This document shows positions 44,400 through 52,361 of a DNA stretch of 64,000 nucleotides, one piece after another. Each line of letters starts with the position of its first letter. Positions within the stretch are counted from its first letter, which is position 1. Below the pieces are notes generated by a model. The model was not told where the DNA came from. It saw only the letters and a list, made by a program, of their open reading frames with translations, and made no database searches. A program made the translations under genes and the position numbers. Source of the stretch: Ottelia alismoides (taxonomy: Eukaryota; Streptophyta; Magnoliopsida; Alismatales; Hydrocharitaceae); NCBI GenBank assembly GCA_037367405.1, contig JAZKJV010005541.1:62001-126000 (forward strand), read 5' to 3'.

Positions 44400-44770
44400 C
44401 TGAAGGAGGCTAAGTAGCTGCGTGCGGGGCCGAGAGCTGCGCGAGGGGTTGATGGCTTTGAAGGTGGCGATTCATGCAATTGGGCGGAGAGGAAGCTTGA
44501 AAACGCAGAGGAGATTAGGGTTTCCTGGACAAAGGTGGTGGAATCTTGCGTCGTTGGGGGATGAAATGGGTTTATAAGTGGGTCACGTGCAAAGCACGTG
44601 ACCGACTATACCCCCTGTGCCTCATGGGTGTGCTTCAGAAAACGCCTCGTCTCGAATAGCCTCGCCTCGCCTCAGCAATCGAGGCTACTGCCTCTCAGCA
44701 GCAGATAGAGGCGTATGGCTTTGATCGGAATCTTAGCGCCTCACCTTGAGGTGCGTTTTTTTGAACCATG

Positions 44771-45737
44771 AGATGACTTCATCTTGTGTAAGGCTATAGT
44801 TTAGGAAGACTGACTATTTTGACATCAACATTGGTCTGCATCAAGGTTCAGCTTTGAGTCCATTCCTTTTTACTTTGATTATAAACGAGTTGACAAGTCA
44901 CATTCAGGATGAGATACCTTGGTGTATGCTATTCGCTGATGATATTGTGTTGATTGATGATACTAGAGATTGAGTAAATGAGAAGTTTGAGGTCTAAAGA
45001 CATGCATTGGAGAATAAAAGATTTCATATAAGTAGCGCTAATATTGAATATATGGAGTGCACTTTTGATGGAAGCAATGGTGAAGGAATCAAGGTGAAGA
45101 TCGAAGACGATAACATTCAGAAGAGAGATTCTTTTAGATACTTGGGATCTATTTTGCAACATGATGGGGAAATTAATGGAGTTGTTACTAATAGAATAAA
45201 TGCATGTTGGCAAAAGTGGAGAGGAGCCTCTATTGTTCTCTGTAATAAGAAAATTCCTTTGAAAATCAAAGGAAAGTTTTACAAAGCAGCCGTGAGACCT
45301 ACTATGCTCTATGGATCTGAATGTTGCATGTGAACCATAGACATGTGCAGAGAATGGCAATAGTAAAAATGAAAATGCTAAGGTGGATGTGTGGACACAC
45401 ACACACACGTAAAGATCGGATTCGGAATGATGCAATAAGAAGGAAAGTTGTTGTAGCTCCAATCGAGGATAAGATGCGATAAATTTGCTTAAGTTGGTTT
45501 GACCATTTGCAAAGGAGGTCAGTTGATGCATCGGTGAAGAGATGCGAGTTTTGGGATGTTGAGCTGGTTAAGAGAGGGTGAGGAAGGCTTAAGAAGTGTT
45601 GGAATGAGACTATACGAAGGAGTCTTAGTTTTTTGGATCTAAGTCCGAGAATGACCCAAGTTAGGATTTGAATGGAGGCAAAGAATACATGTAGCCAACC
45701 CTACTTAATATGGGAAAAGATTTTGTTGTATGACAGT
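44771..45737 (+). mobile_element. RTE-clade LINE, 5' truncated (copy E)
   Basis: Plus-strand copy that starts inside the RT domain and shows the catalytic core CMLFADDIVLIDD near 44930, followed by [16 protein letters not shown] (frame 45007-45333) and the RTE C-terminal region. It ends in the tail AACCCTACTTAATATGGGAA and TTTTGTTGTA at 45737. The frame is broken by stops. Its (AC)n run at 45391-45410 is a microsatellite within the element. Confidence 0.87.
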
Positions 45738-45769
45738 ATAGAAAATGTAAAGATGTATGTAAATATATA

Positions 45770-45914
45770 GGGGTATGCATATAACATAATTTATATACTT
45801 AAAATAATTTTAAAAATAAAACCAACTAAAGTCCGACTATATTGTTTGGTTGCCCGACTGCCGACGAATCCTTAGTGATCCAACTGACTGAGTACCGACT
45901 TTTGCAACCTTGCA
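45770..45914. mobile_element. Right-end fragment of a hAT-like element
   Basis: The segment ends GACTTTTGCAACCTTG at 45914, whose complement CAAGGTTGCAAAAGTCGG is a hAT-type terminus, preceded by CCGACTGCCGAC-type words. No matching left end was located. Confidence 0.4.
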
Positions 45915-46303
45915 TAATTCAACTGAACACTTCTATCCGCTATCATCTACCTTATGTCACTGTCTTTTATCTCAGTTTGTCACTTGGTATTCAATGATGT
46001 CCCTCCTCCGGAGGCTGGTGGATTTGATTACTTCAGAGGGGACTTTCTTTTGCCGCCGATTTTTTGTTTATACTGTTAATGTACTTGTTAGACCATTAAC
46101 CTGTTCCTGGATAAAGGAATAGATGTAGAAATGTGATATACACAACCAGATTGTATGTGATTAATTCACTGAAGGAAAGTTCCTGAGGTGTCAATTTTAC
46201 AAGTGGACGTTTCATGCATCCTGAGTTGTCAATCTTATGAAATAGAGTTACGTTTGGGCAATGGTGTTGTCTGTTAAATTGGAACTGAGTATTCTTTCCA
46301 CAG

Positions 46304-46339
46304 GGACAAGACTCCTGCTGTATGGATTCTGCAGCTGAG
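46304..46339 (+). CDS. FANCD2: FANCD2-type protein, 36-nt exon
   Basis: Acceptor TTCTTTCCACAG and donor GTACCT bound 12 codons, GQDSCCMDSAAE. Joined to the next exon it gives AAELPLHLYLLRDF, which fits the conserved family segment before the L-x-LL-DL--KL helix. The small size makes it less certain than the exons that follow. Confidence 0.65.
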
Positions 46340-46422
46340 GTACCTTGAGTTTCACTGTTGAGTTCACTTTCCATTCTCGATTGCCTTTTACAATATCAAT
46401 ACATTGGCTTTTTTTCATATAG

Positions 46423-46630
46423 TTGCCACTGCATCTTTACCTTCTACGAGACTTTTGCCACAAGTTAGAGTTCCTGACTTCACTGGGACAAACAGTGCAA
46501 AATTCAACTCCAGTCAAATATGAACCTGGTCTCAATGGTATATCATCATCTGAATTCTTGATGAAGGTTATACCTCTGTTTCCAATCCTAAGAAAGTATT
46601 TAAATGCCGCAGTTGGTGTTCTAGAGGAAG
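46423..46630 (+). CDS. FANCD2: FANCD2-type protein, internal exon
   Basis: It follows the acceptor TTTTTCATATAG and precedes the donor GTATGC. It encodes LPLHLYLLRDFCHKLEFL, then FLMKVIPLFPILRKYLNAAV, helices of the FANCD2 solenoid. It ends after the first base of a glycine codon that the next exon completes. Confidence 0.88.
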
Positions 46631-46708
46631 GTATGCCTGTCTCCACTCTACACTGCTAAACCCCACATTCTGTGATGCTTTTCGCAAGACTCTTCTCGAA
46701 TTTTGCAG

Positions 46709-46842
46709 GGCCTGAATCCTGTATTGACCATTGGAAGTCACACTCTGCTTTGGCCGGAAACCCTGAAATCACTTACATAATGTTTTCAAAATTATCATCT
46801 GCTGAACTTGTCATAAGAGAATTCCTTAGGTGTTTCAGGAAG
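46709..46842 (+). CDS. FANCD2: FANCD2-type protein, internal exon
   Basis: It lies between ATTTTGCAG and GTAAAT. It encodes PESCIDHWKSHSALAGNPEI and FSKLSSAELVIREFLRCFRK in phase with both neighbours. Confidence 0.88.
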
Positions 46843-46908
46843 GTAAATCTCTTTATCGTTATTCCTTCTTTCCATGTATTTTTCTAAAAAAAAAATTGCT
46901 GAATGCAG

Positions 46909-47098
46909 ATGTTAAATTCTCCTGATATCTATACAAGCAGCTCATGCTTACTGATACTAAGGCAGTTGCTGGAGGCTTTCCAGCCAGATGGCGAAACAGG
47001 CGGTGTCTGTTCAAAAGTTCAACCACATTATACTGTGGGCAACCTGGATTACTTGTACAATGGCACATTTTCTTTTCTCGAAAATATGATGGTCATAG
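46909..47098 (+). CDS. FANCD2: FANCD2-type protein, internal exon
   Basis: It lies between GAATGCAG and GTAGTT. It encodes MLNSPDIYTSSSCLLILRQL and LDYLYNGTFSFLENMMVI. The ATG is internal, not a start, because the preceding exon ends in phase 0 with an acceptor here. Confidence 0.88.
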
Positions 47099-47155
47099 GT
47101 AGTTGATCAAATGGCCGAAATTTCTTACCTGGCCGATTTTCTAAGATTTATTCAG

Positions 47156-47403
47156 GATACTTATACAGTCTTCATGCAGCATGCCCGTTCTCTTTCTTGC
47201 TTGCATCAGAATTATTAATGGCTCAAGATACAGTTGTGAGCTCTATCTCAGTCTTCCTTTCCAAGACCCTGGGGAAGGATGGGAATACTTCGCTTGGGCT
47301 TTCGAAGGAGTTGTATCCTTCTTTACAGAAAAAGCTGGCAGCATCTGCATGTAAAATATTAGCTTACAATTGGTTTGACGATGAGAAATGCTGGAAAGGC
47401 AAA
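47156..47403 (+). CDS. FANCD2: FANCD2-type protein, internal exon
   Basis: It begins after TTTATTCAG, completing a glycine codon, and reads YLYSLHAACPFSFLLASELL, then VSSISVFLSKTLGKDGN and KILAYNWFDDEKCWKGK. The donor is GTATGA. There is no stop in this frame, whereas the other two frames are closed. Confidence 0.9.
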
Positions 47404-47500
47404 GTATGACACCTCATTTGTTTATTATGATTTCTGTTAGATGCAAACTAGACCCTTCATTTTACTATGTATAGATATATTCAACATATTGCTATTCCAG

Positions 47501-47596
47501 GTTGAGATTATGCAGAAGATCTTACGTATCTATCTTAATAATGCGGAATCAACTGCAAGTTTACTTGTTCATCTTGCTCAGTCTATCTTGCCGCAG
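47501..47596 (+). CDS. FANCD2: FANCD2-type protein, internal exon
   Basis: Exactly 32 codons between GCTATTCCAG and GTACAT: VEIMQKILRIYLNNAESTAS then LLVHLAQSILPQ, matching the family helix with the Y-L-----S motif. Confidence 0.9.
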
Positions 47597-47845
47597 GTAC
47601 ATGCTTTTTGCAAATTCAGCTTCGAAAGCACATATTTATCAGTAATGCTAGAATGTAGTGTATTTGAATCTTTAGCTGTTTGCATTTTTATTGAACTGCA
47701 TCTTTAAGATTCAATGGGCGAGTTGGGAGCCAGATAGAAACTGAAAGGGCATCAAACTATCTAATGCAAAAATACAGGACTATTTTTGTCCCATAATTCG
47801 TTGTGTGTTTTGTTTTCAAGAAAATTGAAATTTGCGTGGGTCTAG

Positions 47846-47938
47846 GTCTTTTTTGACAGATCAACTAACACGGCAGATGGTCCCCATGATTTTCCCTCAC
47901 TATGTCCAACTACGTTTGTATCATGGTACAAAGTACTG
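47846..47938 (+). CDS. FANCD2: FANCD2-type protein, internal exon
   Basis: 31 codons between GGGTCTAG and GTAAGG: FFDRSTNTADGPHDFPSLC then PTTFVSWYKVL. It matches the family segment in which a conserved T-F--WY precedes a short helix. Confidence 0.88.
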
Positions 47939-48013
47939 GTAAGGATCTTAGCTTCGAAAAGGATTGTTGTCTCCTTACTTAAACATACTGGCTTGACAAC
48001 CTCTGTCTTGCAG

Positions 48014-48046
48014 CATGAAGTTAACATTGAATTGCTGAACAAGCTG
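48014..48046 (+). CDS. FANCD2: FANCD2-type protein, internal exon
   Basis: 11 codons, HEVNIELLNKL, between CTGTCTTGCAG and GTGAGG. A very small but in-phase exon. Confidence 0.85.
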
Positions 48047-48124
48047 GTGAGGTCATCTACACTCAAGTGTTTCGAAGCCTTTGCGTAGTTGGCTATCTGC
48101 TTATTTTCCTTCTGAATATTACAG

Positions 48125-48253
48125 GTGAAAGACCTGCTTTCCAAATCCAGACATAGTCAACTTGTAGATGTAAATGAAATGTTCATCCAGCTTCGTTGTT
48201 TTGTTGATGTGATCGTGTCTTTGGTTAACACATGCAAGACACTTGATGATAAG
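48125..48253 (+). CDS. FANCD2: FANCD2-type protein, last exon seen in the window
   Basis: 43 codons between AATATTACAG and GTATCA: VKDLLSKSRHSQLVDVNEMF, IQLRCFVDVIVSLVNTC, KTLDDK. The C-terminal part of the protein is not found in the remaining 15.7 kb, so the following intron is at least that long or the gene is cut. Confidence 0.88.
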
Positions 48254-48703
48254 GTATCACCTTCTGTTATCCAAATATCATGCCATAGCTTGTAGATCTC
48301 CTGAAATCTCCACAAATTTAAGCAAGTGGTAAGAAATTACAACTTTAAGGAAGCTTGAATTTCACTAAAACAATTTGTTGGTTGAGCTGTAAGCTGAATT
48401 AGGGTAATCTACCTTTCTCAAAAAAATGGTTAGTGAATCAGAGCATTTATTCGTATGGGGGTTGTTAAGTTGTGTTTGCATACGGGTTAATGGGCTGTGA
48501 ATGAGGATCCACTTAACCCTGTGGAAGTAATTATTTATCTCATCTCCTCTTCTTTGGCTACGAAAGTGAAGACAACCATATTTGTTGAGTGCTAGGGTCT
48601 TCCCTCTTGTAGTTTTTTCCTTCCTTCGACAAGGATTTCCCACATGCATCATCGTGGGAGAGAGGGCGATGAGAGGAACAAAGGAGGGAGAGAGGGTGAT
48701 GAG
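48254..48703. other. Intron sequence with a dispersed repeat
   Basis: No exon. The stretch near 48535-48590 (TCATCTCCTCTTCTTTGGCT and onward) is repeated with changes at 63931-63980, so it belongs to an unidentified dispersed repeat. Confidence 0.45.
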
Positions 48704-49125
48704 CAAGGTTTAAAATATCGATATCATATCGGTAAGAGTCTGGAAAGAGTTATATTGGAGATATATTGAGATATATCGACGATATCAGTAGAAATCTCAA
48801 AAATAGCTCAAAGAAATGATTTTCTCACGAATTAAGCTCATCTTAGTTCTTAAAACAATAAGTAACATTCAAATTCACTTGTATAAGTAAAACATAGGTG
48901 TTTTAACACAGTAATATACATCATATTGTACATTGTAATATTGTATACATAGTACCCTACAGAGCATGATATGACTAACATAAATGAAAATGCAAAGATG
49001 AATATGTGGTCATACATGAAAAGATCGGTAGATTGGATTCGGAATGGCGTGATCAGAAGAAAAGTTGGTGTAACTCCAATAGAGGAAGATGAGAGGAAAC
49101 CGTTTAAGATGGTTTGCCCATTTAC

Positions 49126-49984
49126 CACTATTGTAATATTCGACCGAATGGACCAAATATTCAACTAAAATTTTTATTACGTGGGGTAATCGAATAGAAT
49201 AATGTTATTAAGTCAATATTCAGTCTAATCTGAATATTCGATTGAATATTGCAACAAAGGACCATTTTTTTATTTTTTTAAAGGTTCCCATTTATCCTGT
49301 TATCACCGCAAATGTTTTATGGTCCATATATGTAACATGCTAATTGGTACCTTTATCTTGGACTCTTATTGATTGATGACCAATACCATACATGTATAAG
49401 TATATAAGAACTAGACCTGGCCAACAGGCTGGGGGCCCGCCCGCCCAACACGCTCATGGGCCGTGCTTGGGCTAGGAGATTTAGGCACGGGCCGGCTCGA
49501 CCCGGCCCGTCAAAAATAAAAATATATAAATATAAGCTGAATAATACATGCATTAATACGATACACTTTAAGCTTTTCACATGTGATACTAGTTTTAAAT
49601 AAAATTTAATAGTTTACATGTCAAGTAACATGTGAACTACTTATATTAGTTATATAAAGTATACACGGTATTAATAAAATCATTTATACATATTAGATAC
49701 CATTAAAAAATTCAATGGAAAAAGAATGAAATGGGCCATGGGCTGGCCCATGAAGGGCTTTGGACAGAGGTTTTTGAACCTCTGCCTGTTCAGCCCGGCC
49801 CATGGGCTAGCCCGGGCTCGCATTTTGGCCAGATCTAATAAAAACATATATTAGGCGTAGTTTTTATATTTAAAATAATTAAAAAATGCATAAACGTATA
49901 ATTCTGAATATTCTCTCGAAATTGCATATTCTTTATCCAAGGACTCCTCCGACTGAATATTGAATGCTGACTTCTGCGACACTG
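49126..49984. mobile_element. hAT-like non-autonomous element inside RTE copy F
   Basis: Ends CACTATTG (left) and complement CAGTGTCG (right). The flanks CCATTTAC and CCATTTGG match at 6 of 8 bases, and the second agrees with the uninterrupted RTE sequence. There is no coding capacity; several GAATATTC words occur. A smaller MITE lies within it. Confidence 0.6.
49412..49837. mobile_element. 426-bp hAT MITE (GGCCCGG-rich)
   Basis: The left end TAGACCTGGCCAACAGGC and the complement of the right end TAGATCTGGCCAAAATGC form an inverted repeat. The flanks ATAAGAAC (49404-49411) and ATAAAAAC (49838-49845) match at 7 of 8 bases. The subterminal DNA has GGGCCGGCTCGACCCGGCCC-type repeats. This fits a non-autonomous hAT element. 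Confidence 0.88.
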
Positions 49985-50295
49985 CCATTTGGAAAGGACA
50001 TCGACTGATGCACCAGTTAGAAGATGCTAGATTTGGGATGTTGAACCAGCTTAGAGAGGGCAAGGAAGGCCCACGAAGTGTTGGAATGAGACTATTTGGA
50101 GGGATCTTAGTTATTTGGATCTAAGCCCTAGAATGGCCCAAGGTATATCTGGATGGACACAAAGAACTCATGCACTCGACCCTACTTAACGTGGGAAAAG
50201 GGTTTGTTGTTGTACCCTAAAGTGCAACTATTGAGAGATGTCGAATAAGAAATAGTGGAATTTTCCAATCACAATATATAGTACATCTTTCATAC

Positions 50296-50336
50296 AACAA
50301 CAACAAAGCCTTTTCCCACAATTAAGTAGGGTCGGC
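50296..50336 (-). mobile_element. Very short RTE 3' tail (copy G)
   Basis: AACAACAACAAAGCCTTTT followed by AATTAAGTAGGGTCGGC is only the last 40 bases of an RTE on the minus strand. It is either an extreme 5' truncation or a SINE remnant. Confidence 0.7.
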
Positions 50337-51239
50337 AAAGATGTTCTAAAATCAAGAAGATATGCACTTGATATTTTCATAATAATAAAAAATTACATGA
50401 TCTAAAATCAAGAAGATATGCACTTTAATAACAAAGTAAAACCTTGCCAAAAGACAATCAAAACCAAGACTTACATGGCGGATCGACATAACCTCTTCTT
50501 TCTTCTCGTCGTTCGTGCTATATCATTGACTCTATATACTCACAATAATTCTCCAATGTTATATAGAAGTATATAGCCTAGTAATCCATCATGTATGTGG
50601 ATAAGCAACAACAATATTGGGATTGGGGACGGTATCATCGGTAGCACATTGGGAAAATCAAATTGGGACCTTGTGATGATTATTATGAAGTAGGAGATGA
50701 TATCATCCATGGTTGGGGTGCTCATTCAGGAAAAAATCGAACATCTAAGATTGTAGCTTATGGTGTTCAAGAGAAATGGAAAAAATCTAGAACAATTATG
50801 AAAAAATGCATCAAAACATCTAAAAATCATCTTGTCAAGATTTTAATAAATACAAGAATCATACCCTAACACTAGCGAAAAAACTCAAGAGCAAGTAAGA
50901 GAGCATGATATATACAACCCCCTTAGGAAATCCACCTTTAAATGCATTTGAAGTGATGGAAACCACATTCGAAAGTCTTATCTAAAGTCAAGTAGAAGAT
51001 GCAATCAATAACAACACGATATGACGAGAAAGAAAATTGATATTGGTTGATATGGAGGAAAGTTGCATTTAAAATTTCATGATTTGATCGATACTTATCG
51101 ATATCTTGATATATTGGTGATATATCGATCAATATCAGGGAAAACATCAACATACATAGTTGCATCAGTATCGATCGATATATGATCCTTGATATGTCGA
51201 TGATTTATTCGATATTTGAATCTATGTTGAATCCATGGC

Positions 51240-51581
51240 GATTAGAGTGAGAAGGCAGTGGTAAAATGACAGCTGATTGTGACAGTGGTAGTAGGTGGAG
51301 TTGGGTGGGGGGGTGCATGGACCTCTTAGAGGGTGACCATTCATTGGAGGTGGGAGTGCTTAACGAGGGGGTCGATGGTGACTACACATGAATATGAGGG
51401 GAATGGCAATCCCCAAGGGTACGGATGAGACATCACACTCAGGTGGAGCATCATTAGTGGTGCTTTCCATGTAGCAATGATGTGTACTTTATGAAGGATA
51501 GCAAAGTAGAGATGTGATGCTTTTATTGTGGTATGATGTGTCATAGGAGGGTAGATGGCATGGCAAAGGGTTTTGGAAGCA
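51240..51581 (+). pseudogene. Decayed L1 LINE, ORF1 side
   Basis: A zinc-knuckle-like CFYCGMMCHRR lies near 51510-51545. The sequence then meets the copia insertion at 51582 and continues beyond 56753. Together with the endonuclease remnant at 57.8 kb it appears to be an old plus-strand L1. Confidence 0.45.
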
Positions 51582-51586
51582 GAAAT
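51582..51586. repeat. Target duplication GAAAT of the copia element (left)
   Basis: GAAAT precedes the left LTR and is repeated exactly at 56749-56753 after the right LTR. Confidence 0.95.
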
Positions 51587-51715
51587 TGTTAGAGTAATTA
51601 TGTTATTTGTTTCTTTTAATTGTCCTTTTTCTGTAATTTACCCGTAGAGCTTTTCTCCTATATAAGAGAGCTCTAGGGTTAGATGAATGATTATCTAGTT
51701 TATTCCCTTCCAACA
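51587..51715 (+). repeat. 5' LTR of copia (129 bp)
   Basis: TGTTAG...CCAACA borders, with a TATA-like CCTATATAAGAG inside. The LTR is unusually short but complete at both ends. Confidence 0.95.
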
Positions 51716-51728
51716 TGGTATCAGAGCG
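51716..51728 (+). other. copia primer-binding site
   Basis: TGGTATCAGAGCG directly after the LTR; it pairs with initiator-Met tRNA. Confidence 0.92.
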
Positions 51729-51749
51729 ACGGTCCTAGGCCGGAGTTCT

Positions 51750-52361
51750 TGAACCCTAACCCTAACCCTACCCCACCCGCCGCCCTTCTTTCTCTCTATC
51801 TCGAGATCGGCGCCGATCGTGCCTGTGCGAGGTCGATCATTCACCGCCGATCGGTCCCTGAGCACCATCGCCAACGGTAGCCTTGCGCGCCCTCATCGCG
51901 AACAGGCTCTGTGCGCCACAATTGCGCGCGCGCCACCGTGCGCGATCAGTGCGCGACGCAACACCTGCAGCCGCCTGGCGAGTCCTATCGCCTGGTCCCT
52001 CTAGCGCGCGTCTGGAGACTATCGCCTGAAGCCCTATCGTCTGGAGACATCTCGCCTGTAGGGCGCCTTCTCGCCTGGAGCGCAGTCCTGCAGAGCGCGC
52101 GTGGAAGCCCTCTTGCCTGTAGTGCGCGCCTGGAACCCATATCGCCTGGTGCCCTCGCGCGAGTTCTATTGCGCGCCCTCACAAATGCTGTAGAGCGCCT
52201 TCCTGGAGTCGACTCCTGTGCACGCGAGTCATGTTCTGTAGCATGCAGTCACGTGCACCATATGCCCTAGCCGTCCTTTGCGCGTGACAGTGTTGAGTCT
52301 ATGAACAAGTAAACATTGTCTTCAGATTGTGTAACCCCAGTTACAGGTTATTGTTGTCATC
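51750..52361 (+). other. copia leader with TATCGCCTG repeats
   Basis: CCCTAACCCTAACCCTACC near the start resembles telomeric repeat but is too short to be one. Between 51970 and 52160 seven CGCCTG words recur, often as TATCGCCTGG or TCTCGCCTG. Apparent frames here are composition artefacts. The Gag start is at 52362. Confidence 0.6.

Larger units (their letters stand above)
27631..44770 (-). mobile_element. hAT element 1, outermost of the nested stack
   Basis: The left end is AAGGTTTGAAAAAAC and the complement of the right end is CATGGTTCAAAAAAAC; both are followed by GGCGAGGCG-rich subterminal DNA. Flanks ATATGACT and AGATGACT match at 7 of 8 bases, as for a hAT duplication. It holds a broken transposase gene in two halves (43129-43877 and 28030-28620) around hAT element 2. 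The same ends occur on the MITEs at 59.5 and 63.0 kb. The right flank is RTE rather than the sequence on the left, so the outer borders are less certain than the inner ones. Confidence 0.6.
48967..50215 (+). mobile_element. RTE-clade LINE 3' fragment (copy F), split by a hAT
   Basis: 48967-49125 carries the RTE C-terminal text (SVDWIRNGVIRRKVGVTPIE). 49985-50215 continues with the region that follows (LERTSTDAPVRRC-like) and ends in GACCCTACTTAACGTGGGAA and TTTGTTGTTG. Joining the parts restores the family order, which confirms the insertion between them. Confidence 0.83.
48704..51229. mobile_element. AT-rich hAT-like element with nested insertions
   Basis: The left end is CAAGGTTTAAAATATCG at 48704, followed by GATATC/ATATATTGAGATAT words. 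A candidate right end, complement CAACATAGATTCAAATATCG, lies at 51229. RTE copy F and its own insertions lie between. No target duplication is visible, so the right border is tentative. Confidence 0.45.

Noticed and set aside
45391..45410. (AC)n microsatellite as a regulatory feature
   Set aside because: A short run within an RTE fragment, with no sign of function.
51750..51775. Telomere-like CCCTAA repeats
   Set aside because: Only about three units, located in the copia leader right after the primer site; not an interstitial telomere array.
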